Positions 33,875 to 41,849 of a stretch of 64,000 bases of DNA are shown here, piece after piece. The DNA is from Stackebrandtia nassauensis DSM 44728 (lineage in GTDB: Bacteria; Actinomycetota; Actinomycetes; Mycobacteriales; Micromonosporaceae). The DNA lies in NCBI RefSeq assembly GCF_000024545.1, contig NC_013947.1, positions 1,612,001 to 1,676,000 of the forward strand. The letters run 5' to 3'. Under the pieces are notes generated by a model, which saw nothing but the letters and a program-made list of their open reading frames with translations, searched no databases and had not been told where the DNA came from. Every line of letters begins with the position of its first letter. Positions within the stretch are counted from its first letter, which is position 1. The position numbers and the translations under genes were made by a program.

Positions 33875-34158
33875 GATTGGAGACCTTTCGTGTCCGTTCG
33901 CGGTGTCAGGGGCGCCACCGCGGGGACAGACTATCGATCGATGTCCAGCATCGAAAGGTCCAAATAATTAAGTGAATAGTTAGTTTCTTCCTGCTTATCG
34001 GCCAAGTACGGGGTATACGCACCCGCCACGAACTCAAATATTGGCACATTTATCTCCGCCGTGGGGCTCCGGCTGTCGGGCGGCTCATCCGCCGAACTGT
34101 CTGGTTTGTCGAACTGGCTCCGTCAAAGAGTCAACAACGACTTCGCGAGCAGAGAACC

Positions 34159-34542
34159 ATGAACACCGCCCTGTGGATCGTCACCGGCATTCTGGCCGCG
34201 GCATTCGCGTTCGCCGGTTCCACCAAACTGTTCATCCCCCGGGAGAAACTGATGAAGGCCCCCGGTGCCGGGTGGGTCGAGGACTTCAGCGCCGGTTTCA
34301 TCAAGCTGCTGGCGGTCGTCGAGATCCTCGGCGCCCTCGGTCTGATCCTGCCCGCCGTCACCGGAATCGCGCCGATCCTGGTGCCGCTGGCCGCCGTCGG
34401 GCTGGGCCTGATCATGGTCGGCGCGGCGGTCGTGGAGACCCGGCGCCAGGAGGTCAAACACGCCCTGGTGAACCTGGTCTACCTCGCCCTGCTCGCCTTC
34501 GTGGCCTGGGGTCGCTTCGGACCCGAGTCCTTCACCGGCTGA
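34159..34542 (+). CDS. DoxX-like membrane protein
   Basis: A 127-residue protein with four membrane helices, of the DoxX-like family. The first helix contains ILAAAFAFAGSTKLFIPREKL, a typical DoxX start, then GFIKLLAVVEILGALGLILPAV, and two more hydrophobic segments. Family members have been tied to oxidative stress and small-molecule handling, but no reaction is established here. AGAGAACC before the ATG is a weak ribosome site. It has no clear operon partner. The 284-bp gap upstream (from 33875) holds the protease promoter and an AT-rich stretch, nothing else recognised. Confidence 0.85.
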   Translation: MNTALWIVTGILAAAFAFAGSTKLFIPREKLMKAPGAGWVEDFSAGFIKLLAVVEILGALGLILPAVTGIAPILVPLAAVGLGLIMVGAAVVETRRQEVKHALVNLVYLALLAFVAWGRFGPESFTG

Positions 34543-34602
34543 CGTGTGTCCGTGCCCACGAGCCCATTCCCGACGTGGGACGGCCACCTCGATCCTTACC
34601 GG

Positions 34603-34655
34603 AAAGTGGGTACCTTACGAAAAAGTAGGTACTTGCGGCACGTGTAGTACGTGCC
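34603..34655 (+). promoter_or_regulatory. Direct repeat and inverted repeat before the imine-reductase-like gene
   Basis: GTGGGTACCTT (34606) and GTAGGTACTTG (34625) form a 19-bp-period direct repeat, and GGCACGT-GTAGT-ACGTGCC (34637-34655) is a perfect dyad. They lie 49-101 bp before the ATG. They resemble operators of small winged-helix regulators, but no regulator gene is adjacent. Confidence 0.5.
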
Positions 34656-34703
34656 TAGCTTGGACACCGCCTTCGACAATCCAAATGCGAATGGAGTATC
34701 GCG

Positions 34704-35585
34704 ATGTCCGCCGACAAGACGCCCGTGACCGTAGTGGGTCTGGGCAACATGGGAACCGCGCTGGCGCAAGCCTTCCTGGACGCCGGACACCCCACCACGG
34801 TGTGGAACCGCAGTCCGGGCAGGGCCGCGCCACTGGCCGAAGCCGGTGCCGTCCACATCGCATCCATCGCCGAGGCGGTCGCCGACAGCCCGCTCGTCGT
34901 CGCCTGCCTGACCACCTATGAGGCCACGATCGAGGCGCTGGAACCCGCCGCCGCGGCGTTGTCCGGACGGGTGCTGGTGACGCTGAACTCGGGCACGCCC
35001 AAGGGCGTCAACGCCTTGGCGGCGTGGGCTTCGGCGCACGGGATCCGGTTGCTGGACGGCGCGGTCAAGAACGTGCCCGACGCCGTGGGCAAGCCGGAGA
35101 CGCTGTTGTACTACGGCGGCGACCCGGAACTGTTCGCCGAGCACGAGGCGACCCTGCGGGTGCTGGGCGGCGACACCGTCCACCTCGGTGACGACGTGGA
35201 CCTGGCCAAGCTCTACGAACAGGCGGTGGGCGGGACGCTGTTGCCCGCGCTGCTGGGGTTCTTCCAGGGGGCCGCGATGGTGACCAAACGCGGCAAGTCC
35301 GCGCGGTCGCTGGTGCCCTACACCGTCAAGTGGCTGGAGATGATCGGTCAGGTCCTGACGCCGATGGCCGAGGAGATCGACAAGCGTGACTACAGCAAGC
35401 CGTTCTCGTCGCTGGGGCTGTTCCACGAGGGCATCCCCTACGACGCCGAGATCGGCGCCGACGGGGACATCGACGTCTCGTGGCACGAACCGATGCACGA
35501 ACTGCTGCGGCGCGGCGTCGAGGCCGGCTACCGGGACCAGAGCATCTCGGCGTTGTACGAGGTGATCACCAGGCCGCGGCGGTAG
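34704..35585 (+). CDS. NADP-binding reductase of the imine reductase / beta-hydroxyacid dehydrogenase family
   Basis: A 293-residue oxidoreductase. The N-terminal Rossmann domain starts VTVVGLGNMGTALAQAFLDAG, with WNRSPGRAAPLAE binding NADP and TLNSGTPKGVNALA in the cofactor-loop region. The helical C-terminal domain would form the dimer active site (YEQAVGGTLLPALLGFFQGA). The length and absence of the usual catalytic lysine pattern (GxxGxGxxxK) favour the imine-reductase-like subgroup over 3-hydroxyisobutyrate dehydrogenase. The physiological substrate is unknown. Its promoter carries conspicuous repeats, so it is probably induced. Confidence 0.8.
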   Translation: MSADKTPVTVVGLGNMGTALAQAFLDAGHPTTVWNRSPGRAAPLAEAGAVHIASIAEAVADSPLVVACLTTYEATIEALEPAAAALSGRVLVTLNSGTPKGVNALAAWASAHGIRLLDGAVKNVPDAVGKPETLLYYGGDPELFAEHEATLRVLGGDTVHLGDDVDLAKLYEQAVGGTLLPALLGFFQGAAMVTKRGKSARSLVPYTVKWLEMIGQVLTPMAEEIDKRDYSKPFSSLGLFHEGIPYDAEIGADGDIDVSWHEPMHELLRRGVEAGYRDQSISALYEVITRPRR

Positions 35586-35652
35586 CCGCTGCGGGCAGTG
35601 TCCGTTACGCGACGAAACGTGGGCCCGGGGCGGTGGGGGCGGTAGCATCTGG

Positions 35653-35675
35653 TTATTGCAAGATACTTGCAATAA
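35653..35675 (+). promoter_or_regulatory. Nur (nickel-responsive Fur) box upstream of cbiM
   Basis: TTATTGCAAG-ATA-CTTGCAATAA is a perfect 10-3-10 dyad containing TTGCAA-N5-TTGCAA, the form described for Streptomyces Nur operators. It lies about 28 bp before the cbiM start, in the promoter. Nickel-bound Nur would repress the importer. Confidence 0.8.
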
Positions 35676-35702
35676 GTACCTCATGCCCCCTTGGAGGAAC
35701 TC

Positions 35703-36404
35703 GTGGAACCTGTGGCGATGCACATCGCCGACGGCATCATCAACGGCCCCACCGCCACGGCCTGCGCCGTGCTCGCGGTGGCGCTGCTGGGTCTGTGCGT
35801 GGTCAAGGCCCGCTCCGACCTCGATGATCGCCTGGTGCCGATGGCGGGACTGACCGCGGCGTTCATCTTCGCCGTCCAGATGCTGAACTTCCCGGTGCTG
35901 CTGGGCGTCAGCGGGCACCTCCTGGGAGGGGCGCTGGCCGCCGCGCTGGTGGGGCCGTGGGTCGGCGCGCTGTGCGTCGCGATCGTCCTGATCGTACAGT
36001 CGCTGCTGTTCGCCGACGGCGGGATCACCGCGCTGGGGCTCAACATCGTCAACATGGCGCTGATCGGAGCGTTCGTCACCTACGGGGTGCTGCGACTGCT
36101 GCTCAAAGCGTTGCCGCGCACCGCGACCGGCGTCAGCGTCGCCGTGTTCATAACCGCCGTGGTCAGTGTCGCGGCCGGGGCCTCGGGCTTCGTGGTCGAG
36201 TACGCCATCGGCGGCACCACGAACATGCCGCTGCCCACCGTCACCGGCACCATGCTGGGGCTGCATCTGCTCATCGGACTCGGGGAGGGGCTCATCACCG
36301 CCGCCACCGTGGCGACGGTCGCCAAGACCCGGCCCGACCTGGTGTACGCCCTCAAGGGACGGACACCGGCTCCGCTGGCGGCCACCGTGAAGGGAGCGGC
36401 GTGA
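35703..36404 (+). CDS. cbiM: CbiM/NikM: nickel/cobalt ECF transporter substrate-binding subunit
   Basis: A 233-residue membrane protein of the CbiM family, which captures Ni2+ or Co2+ for an energy-coupling-factor importer. MHIADGIINGPT near the N-terminus supplies the metal-binding histidine, and later helices carry GVSGHLLGGALAAALVGPW and TTNMPLPTVTGTMLGLHLLIGLGEG. The GTG at 35703 is chosen for GGAGGA five bases upstream; the ATG of MHIADG at 35718 is an alternative. First of four coupled genes. The Nur box in its promoter argues for nickel rather than cobalt. Confidence 0.9.
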   Translation: MEPVAMHIADGIINGPTATACAVLAVALLGLCVVKARSDLDDRLVPMAGLTAAFIFAVQMLNFPVLLGVSGHLLGGALAAALVGPWVGALCVAIVLIVQSLLFADGGITALGLNIVNMALIGAFVTYGVLRLLLKALPRTATGVSVAVFITAVVSVAAGASGFVVEYAIGGTTNMPLPTVTGTMLGLHLLIGLGEGLITAATVATVAKTRPDLVYALKGRTPAPLAATVKGAA

Positions 36405-36757
36405 TGCGCGTCAAGACAGGCGGATTCATCCTGGCCGGGCTGCTGCTGGCCCTGCTGCTGGCCGGAGTGGTGTCCAACTTCGCCTCCGGCTCGCCCGACG
36501 GCCTCGACTCGGCCACCCTGGAAGGCTGCACCACCAACGCCGAAGGCGAGATCACCGGCGGCGAGTGCATGGCACAGAAAGCCGCTGACCACGACCTGAG
36601 CGGCGGCCCGTTCGCCGACTACGCCACCGCCGGGATCGGCAACGACTTCCTGTCCACGGCGATCTCGGGCGTGCTGGGCGTCATCGTCGTGTTCGCCATC
36701 GGCGCCGGGATCTTCTGGCTGGTGAAGCGGCGCGACCTGGCCACGGACGACAAGTAA
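36404..36757 (+). CDS. cbiN: CbiN-like/PDGLE domain component of the nickel/cobalt transporter
   Basis: A 117-residue protein with an N-terminal helix (ILAGLLLALLLAGVVSNFASG), an extracytoplasmic stretch containing SPDGLDSATLEG (the PDGLE-type signature), a cysteine pair region (GCTTNAEGEITGGEC) and a C-terminal helix (GVLGVIVVFAIGAGIFWLV). It is needed for metal loading of CbiM in related systems. The ATG overlaps the cbiM stop by one base (TGATG), and its end overlaps the cbiQ start. Confidence 0.87.
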   Translation: MRVKTGGFILAGLLLALLLAGVVSNFASGSPDGLDSATLEGCTTNAEGEITGGECMAQKAADHDLSGGPFADYATAGIGNDFLSTAISGVLGVIVVFAIGAGIFWLVKRRDLATDDK

Positions 36758-37515
36758 TGGGCGCCGGGCACGCGCTGTACCGGCCCGGCACGACGCCGGT
36801 GCACCGGCTGCCCGGCGAAGTCAAGATCGCCGCCTCGGTCACCTTCACCATCGCGGTCGTGGCCACGCCCCGGCAGGCGGTGTGGGCCTTCGGTTGCTAC
36901 GCGCTGCTGCTTTTGGCCGTCATGGCCGTGGCCCGGATCACTCCACTGTGGCTGGCGAAGCGGAGTCTCATCGAGGTGCCGTTCGTGGCGCTGGCGGTGC
37001 TGCTGCCGTTCATGGAGGGCGGGCCGTACACGACCTGGCTGGGCCTGGAAGTGTCGGTGCCCGGCAGCTGGGGCGCCTGGAACATCCTGGCCAAAGCGAC
37101 GCTGGGCGTGTGGGCGTCGCTGACCCTGGCCGCCACCACCGACGTCACCGCGCTGCTGGCCGGACTCAACCGGCTGCGCTGCCCGGCGGTCATCACCCAG
37201 CTGGCCACCTTCATGGTCCGCTACACCCACGTGCTGGCCTCCGAGGCGCGACGGATGCGGGTCGCCCGGATCTCGCGCGGCGACAACCCGCGGTTCCTGT
37301 GGCAGCTCAAGGGTTTCGCCACCGGCGTCGGGGTGCTGTTCCTGCGTTCCTTCGAACGCGGCGAACGCGTCTACGTCGCCATGCTGTCGCGCGGCTACAA
37401 CGGCCAGATGCCGCTGGGTTCGGAGCTGCGCGCCGCCGCCGTCACCGACTGGGCGCGGGCGGCGTTGCTGCCGGTGGCGGCCGGTGCCATCGCGGCGACG
37501 GCGATAATGCTGTGA
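36757..37515 (+). CDS. cbiQ: CbiQ: ECF transporter T component
   Basis: A 252-residue transmembrane coupling protein. It starts with HRLPGEVKIAASVTFTIAVV and has several helices, then two short coupling motifs with Ala-Arg-Gly-like patterns (SEARRMRVARISRGDN and AMLSRGYNGQMP) that contact the ATPases. Start and stop overlap its neighbours by one to three bases, so expression is coupled with cbiN and cbiO. Confidence 0.92.
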   Translation: MGAGHALYRPGTTPVHRLPGEVKIAASVTFTIAVVATPRQAVWAFGCYALLLLAVMAVARITPLWLAKRSLIEVPFVALAVLLPFMEGGPYTTWLGLEVSVPGSWGAWNILAKATLGVWASLTLAATTDVTALLAGLNRLRCPAVITQLATFMVRYTHVLASEARRMRVARISRGDNPRFLWQLKGFATGVGVLFLRSFERGERVYVAMLSRGYNGQMPLGSELRAAAVTDWARAALLPVAAGAIAATAIML

Positions 37516-38243
37516 TGTTGCGGGTAGAGGAAGTCCAGTTCGCGTATCCGGACGGCCGGGTCGCGCTGTCGGGCGTGAACCTGGACGTCGCCGAGGGCGA
37601 ACGGGTGGCGCTGCTGGGACCCAACGGGGCCGGGAAGACCACCTTCATCCTGCAGCTCAACGGCATCCTCACCGGCACCGGCAGCATCCACGTCGACGGC
37701 CTGCCGGTGTCCAAACCCCACCTGGCCGAGATCCGCCGCCGGGTGGGCATCGTGTTCCAGGACCCTGACGACCAGCTGTTCATGCCGACGGTCGCCGAGG
37801 ACGTCGGCTTCGGCCCGGCCAACCTGGGGCTGCGCGGCGCCGAACTGTCGGCCCGCGTCGACGAAGCGCTGGCGGCGGTCGGCATGGCCGAGCACCGCGA
37901 CCGCGCCCCGCACCACCTGTCCTTCGGCCAGCGACGCCGGGTGGCGGTGGCCACGGTACTGGCGATGCGCCCGGCGATCCTGGTCATGGACGAACCGTCC
38001 TCGAACCTGGACCCGGCCGCCCGCCGCGAACTGGCCGACATCCTGCTGGGGCTGGACGTCACGCTGCTCATGGTGACCCACGACCTGCCCTACGCGTACC
38101 AGCTGTGCCAGCGCTCCGTCATCCTCGACAATGGACGCATTGTGGCCGACGCGCCGACCGCCGAGATCCTCGCCGACGAAGGCCTGCTGGCCGCGCACCG
38201 GCTGGAGCTGCCCTACGGGTTCTCGGTGGCCAACGCGGGCTGA
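37515..38243 (+). CDS. cbiO: CbiO: ECF transporter ATP-binding protein
   Basis: A 242-residue ABC ATPase that powers metal import. Walker A is GPNGAGKTTF, the Q-loop region is IVFQDPDDQLFMPTVAEDV, the signature is LSFGQRRR (Phe in place of the usual Gly), Walker B is AILVMDEPSSNLDPA and the H-loop is VTHDLPYAY. The signature variant is common in CbiO-type proteins. Only one ATPase gene is present, so it would form a homodimer. Its last 31 bases overlap the converging EamA gene. Confidence 0.93.
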   Translation: MLRVEEVQFAYPDGRVALSGVNLDVAEGERVALLGPNGAGKTTFILQLNGILTGTGSIHVDGLPVSKPHLAEIRRRVGIVFQDPDDQLFMPTVAEDVGFGPANLGLRGAELSARVDEALAAVGMAEHRDRAPHHLSFGQRRRVAVATVLAMRPAILVMDEPSSNLDPAARRELADILLGLDVTLLMVTHDLPYAYQLCQRSVILDNGRIVADAPTAEILADEGLLAAHRLELPYGFSVANAG

Positions 38244-39172
38244 GCCGCGGCCGGACGCGGCAGTTCCACCACCGGTTTCGGCCTGCGGGCAGCGATCGCG
38301 ATCCCGACCGCGGACACCACCAGCCCGGTCCAGATGAACGCGTCCGGGACCTGGCCCAGCAGCGGCCAGGCCACCACCGCCGTCAGCGGTGGCACCACCA
38401 GCATCATCCGGGTGGTGTCGGCGGCCTTGCGGTGCCGCAGCAGGAAGAACATCAAACCCAGCGCCAGCACCGAGTTGCCGATCGCCAGCCAGCTCAGCGT
38501 CGCCATGGTCGCGGGCGTGACCGGCATCGCCAGTCCACCGTGGAAGAACGCCACCGGCGCGGTGACGAGCGCGGCGGCACTCAGCTGCACCGCCGCCCCG
38601 GTGCGCAGGTCCGTCTTGGCGCCGACCTTGCGCTGGATCAGGGTTCCGGCCGCGAAACCCGCAGTGCCCAGCAGCGCGAAGGCCGCGCCGACGCCGATGT
38701 GGGCGCCGTCCAGCTCGCCGCTGACGGCGATGGCGATGCCCGCGAAACCCAGCGCGGTGCCCAGCCACTGCACCAGCGACAGCTTCTCCCGCAGCACGAA
38801 GGTCCCGGCCACGGCGATGATCACCGGCGCGGAACCGTTGATGAGCGCGGCGAGTCCGGCCGACACGCCCAGCGACAGTCCGATGTAGGCGCCGCTGAAC
38901 ATGGCCGCCTGCATCAGGACGCCGGTGGTGACCAGTTGCAGCCAGGCCGCCCGGGTCCTGGGCCACGGCGCCCGGGTCACCAGGCTCACCAGCACCATGA
39001 CGGTGGCGGCCATGACGAACCGCCAGAACGTCAGCGCCAGCGGCGGCGCGAGACTGACGCCGATCGGGCCGACGATGAAGCCGCTGGTCCACATGAGTAT
39101 GAACACGCCCGACAGCAACGGCCCCAACAGGAACCGGCGCCACAGCGACGGCGTGGACGCGGCTTCGGGCAT
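38213..39172 (-). CDS. DMT superfamily (EamA) transporter
   Basis: A 319-residue membrane protein with ten helices in two repeated EamA halves. The first half begins SGVFILMWTSGFIVGPIG and includes SLGVSAGLAALINGSAPVIIAV; the second has GVGAAFALLGTAGFAAGTLIQRK and ends GLVVSAVGIAIAARRPKP. Family members export amino acids, metabolites or drugs; the substrate is unknown. ATG 39172 is favoured by GAGGAG about 8 bases upstream. It is read from the same strand as the TetR gene and shares its 3' end with cbiO. Confidence 0.87.
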   Translation of the reverse strand: MPEAASTPSLWRRFLLGPLLSGVFILMWTSGFIVGPIGVSLAPPLALTFWRFVMAATVMVLVSLVTRAPWPRTRAAWLQLVTTGVLMQAAMFSGAYIGLSLGVSAGLAALINGSAPVIIAVAGTFVLREKLSLVQWLGTALGFAGIAIAVSGELDGAHIGVGAAFALLGTAGFAAGTLIQRKVGAKTDLRTGAAVQLSAAALVTAPVAFFHGGLAMPVTPATMATLSWLAIGNSVLALGLMFFLLRHRKAADTTRMMLVVPPLTAVVAWPLLGQVPDAFIWTGLVVSAVGIAIAARRPKPVVELPRPAAAQPALATENP

Positions 39173-39279
39173 CGCGGGCTCCTCGGGACAGTAAGGGCCG
39201 ATCTGGGTACCGGCACCTGTCATCCCTATCTCGCGAACCGGCGGGGCGGCAGCGAATATGACGCAATTCGCAAGCGACG

Positions 39280-40056
39280 TCAGCCGGTGTCGCGGGAGCG
39301 CGCCACCTGGGCCTCGATGCCGTCCAGCAGCCGGTCGGTGCCATAGCGCAGGTCCTCGGGCACCACGCCGGGGCGGTACCAGCCGGGCTCGGTCTCGGGC
39401 GGCGGCTGGCTGTACACGGAGGTCAACAGCGGGAAGTTCACCGGGTCGACATACTTGGCGATCATGCTGTCGGAGGCCGCGTCGGCGGCCCGGGCGTCGG
39501 CGGCGGAGCCGTGCAGATCGCGCATGTCCAGGGTCAGCTTCGCCATGCCGCGCACCGCCGCCAGCAGGAACAGGCCCACCGACGGGTACTCCGGCAGCGA
39601 CAGTCCAGTTTTGTCGAGTATGGACAACAGCCGTTCGAACCAGCGCAGCTGCCCCGGTCCGGTGGGTGGTCCGACGACCTGGACGTGCAGCACCCACGGG
39701 TGGCGCTCGAACATCTTCCACATGTCGGCGACGTAGGCGTGCATCTCGGTGCGCCAGTCGTCGAACTCGCGCGGTTCGGGCAGGCGGCTTCCGGCGACGA
39801 CGTCCAGCATCGCCTCCAGCAGCAGCTCCTTGTTGGGGACGTAGGTGTACAGCGACATCGGCGTGTAGCCCAGGTCGGCGGCGACCCGCTGCATCGACAC
39901 GGCGGCCAGGCCGTCGGCGTCGGCGATCGCGATGGCGGCCCGCGCGATCTTGTCGAGGCTGAGCCGGGGTTTCGGCCCGCGCTTGCCCGGTTGTCCGGTG
40001 CCCCACAACAGTTCGGTGGTGCGCGCGATGCGCTGCGCCGGTTCTTCCTCGTTCAT
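39280..40056 (-). CDS. TetR family regulator with TetR_C-type ligand domain
   Basis: A 258-residue TetR/AcrR repressor with a longer N-terminus (GQPGKRGPKPRLSLDKIARAA) typical of the group with a TetR class C-terminal domain. The helix-turn-helix is LAAVSMQRVAADLGYTPMSLYTYVPNKELLL. The C-terminal domain has SQPPPETEPGWYRPG near the end. It is divergent from the DUF2306 gene; repeated operators lie between them. It probably represses that gene, itself and perhaps the EamA transporter downstream. Confidence 0.9.
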   Translation of the reverse strand: MNEEEPAQRIARTTELLWGTGQPGKRGPKPRLSLDKIARAAIAIADADGLAAVSMQRVAADLGYTPMSLYTYVPNKELLLEAMLDVVAGSRLPEPREFDDWRTEMHAYVADMWKMFERHPWVLHVQVVGPPTGPGQLRWFERLLSILDKTGLSLPEYPSVGLFLLAAVRGMAKLTLDMRDLHGSAADARAADAASDSMIAKYVDPVNFPLLTSVYSQPPPETEPGWYRPGVVPEDLRYGTDRLLDGIEAQVARSRDTG

Positions 40057-40093
40057 CTTCCCGCCAATCCTCGACTGGGCTCCATCCTAAACT

Positions 40094-40129
40094 CTGTATG
40101 TCATATAGATAATGCTGTACGCTATACAG
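40094..40129. promoter_or_regulatory. Twin TetR operators between tetR and the DUF2306 gene
   Basis: CTGTATGTCATATAG (40094-40108) and CTGTACGCTATACAG (40115-40129) are related dyads 21 bp apart, and an outer perfect inverted repeat AAACTCTGTAT/ATACAGAGTTT frames them. The region is AT-rich and contains both promoters. Confidence 0.7.
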
Positions 40130-40182
40130 AGTTTTGAGACGCGCCGCGTCCACCCACCGAACCCGGAAACGGAAGACACCCC

Positions 40183-41109
40183 ATGACCACCACGACCAAC
40201 ACCCCCGCCGCCGTCGCCAAGCCACCGAGGATCCGCTGGTGGAAACGACCCTGGGTGGTGCCGCTGTTCTTCATCGCCACCGTTTTCCTCGCGTTCTCGG
40301 TGCCGCGATACCTCACCTTCGACCCGGCCAATTCGTTCATCGACATCCCCGACTGGTTCCCGCCGTACTACGCACTGCTGGTGACCCACGTTGTTTTCGC
40401 GGCCGTGGCGATGGTCACCTGCTGCATGCAGATCTGGCCATGGCTGCGAGCCCGCAAACCGAAGTGGCACCGCATCAGTGGCCGCGTCTACGTCTTCGTT
40501 GGAGTGCTGCCTGCCGGACTCTCGGCCCTGGTCATCGGCGCGATCACCCCGTTCGGCCCGGTGGCGGCGGCCAGCTCGCTGATCATGGCGCCGTTGTGGC
40601 TCGTCTTCACCTTCACCGGTTACCGGATGGCCCGGCAGCGCCGCTTCGTCGAACACCGCCGCTGGATGATCCGCAGCTTCGCGCTGACCATGTCGATCGT
40701 CCTGAACCGGTTCCTCGGGGCCGCCGCGACCATCACCCTGTTGCGGTACAAGGACTCCGACTTCCACGGCGACGACAAGATCGTCACCTACCTGGCGGCG
40801 GGCATGACCACCTGGCTGGGCTGGACGATCTGCCTGCTCATCGCCGAATGGTGGCTGGAACGCGGCACCGCCGCCCAGCGCCGAGCCCGCAAAGCCAAGC
40901 GCGCCAACCAAACCCAGCCGCCGCGGCACCAGGCCACGCGCCCGGCCGCCGAGCCGCAACCGGGCCCCGCCCCCACGGCGCCGCTGACCGAAGCCCCGCC
41001 GCGGGTACCGCCACCCCAGGCCGCGCCGCTGCCACCCGCCGCCGAGCCGCCGCGGGTGCCGCCACCACCGGCAGCACCCGCGCCGTACGGGTCGGGGCCC
41101 ACGCGTTAG
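40183..41109 (+). CDS. DUF2306 membrane protein with proline-rich tail
   Basis: A 308-residue membrane protein with six or so helices, of the DUF2306 family. Visible marks are HVVFAAVAMVTCCMQIWPWL, WHRISGRVYVFVGVLPAG and the His-containing FVEHRRWMIRSFALTMSIVLNR, which may bind haem or metal. After about residue 225 it ends in a cytoplasmic Lys/Arg then Pro/Ala-rich tail with repeated PPRVPPP units, absent from most relatives. It is likely the main target of the divergent TetR regulator. Function unknown. Confidence 0.8.
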   Translation: MTTTTNTPAAVAKPPRIRWWKRPWVVPLFFIATVFLAFSVPRYLTFDPANSFIDIPDWFPPYYALLVTHVVFAAVAMVTCCMQIWPWLRARKPKWHRISGRVYVFVGVLPAGLSALVIGAITPFGPVAAASSLIMAPLWLVFTFTGYRMARQRRFVEHRRWMIRSFALTMSIVLNRFLGAAATITLLRYKDSDFHGDDKIVTYLAAGMTTWLGWTICLLIAEWWLERGTAAQRRARKAKRANQTQPPRHQATRPAAEPQPGPAPTAPLTEAPPRVPPPQAAPLPPAAEPPRVPPPPAAPAPYGSGPTR

Positions 41110-41849
41110 AGCTCCTCGGCCAGCACCTTCGCCACCAGGCTCCACGCGTGCCGGGTGTAGTCGGCGTCGTAGCTCTCCCGCTCGTCGCACGCGAAACCGT
41201 GCGGCGCCCACGGGTAGACGACCAGGTCGTGCCGGGTGCCCGCGAACCGCGCGGCGATGCGATCGCGCTGCTCGGCGTCGATGAGATGGTCGCCCTCGCC
41301 CAGCACCAACAGGACGCGGCCCGAGATGTCGTCGGTCAGCTCCAACGTCGGCTCGGGAGTACTCAGTGGAATATCGCCTCCGGTGAGCCACCCGGGATAG
41401 AACGCCGCCAACGCCTTGAGCTTCAGGTGCGCGGCGGCGACGAACCCGATGTGCCCTCCGAGACTGAAGCCCACCATCGCCTCGGCACCGGTCGCCTCGG
41501 GCCGCCGCTCCAGATACTCCCGGGTCGCGTCCAGATCCTCGGCGACCGACGCACGCGTCAGCCGCCGCGTCAACTCCAACCCCCGCGAACGCCCCTCCGC
41601 GTCGGCGGTCAGCTCGACGCCGGGGGCGTCGCGGTGGTGGAAGTCCGGCGCGATCGCCAGGTACCCCAGCGAGGCGACCCGATCGGCCATGCGACGTATA
41701 TAAGGTGTGACCCCGAAGATCTCGAACCCGATCAGGACCCCCGGGTACGTCCCCGGCCGGTCCGGGCGCGCGACATACGCGCCCATCCCGGACGTCCCGA
41801 CGTTCACCCGCTCGCCGACCGTCGCCACCGCCTCGGTGGGTCCGGTCAC
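41106..41849 (-). CDS. Dienelactone hydrolase family protein (Ser-type)
   Basis: A 247-residue alpha/beta hydrolase of the dienelactone hydrolase family. The nucleophile position reads GFSLGGHIG, so serine replaces the cysteine of classical enzymes. Asp is in GEGDHLID and His in PHGFACDERESY. Many such proteins act as carboxylesterases of unknown substrate. It overlaps the DJ-1 gene by 4 bases (same operon) and the converging DUF2306 gene by 4 bases. Confidence 0.88.
   Translation of the reverse strand: MTGPTEAVATVGERVNVGTSGMGAYVARPDRPGTYPGVLIGFEIFGVTPYIRRMADRVASLGYLAIAPDFHHRDAPGVELTADAEGRSRGLELTRRLTRASVAEDLDATREYLERRPEATGAEAMVGFSLGGHIGFVAAAHLKLKALAAFYPGWLTGGDIPLSTPEPTLELTDDISGRVLLVLGEGDHLIDAEQRDRIAARFAGTRHDLVVYPWAPHGFACDERESYDADYTRHAWSLVAKVLAEEL

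Noticed and set aside
35586-35702. Cobalamin riboswitch before cbiM
   Set aside because: The leader is too short and lacks the B12-box sequence. A Nur dyad explains the site better.
34596-36266. A 556-residue frame antisense to the imine-reductase and cbiM genes
   Set aside because: Composition typical of antisense frames in GC-rich DNA and it crosses the Nur box and promoter.
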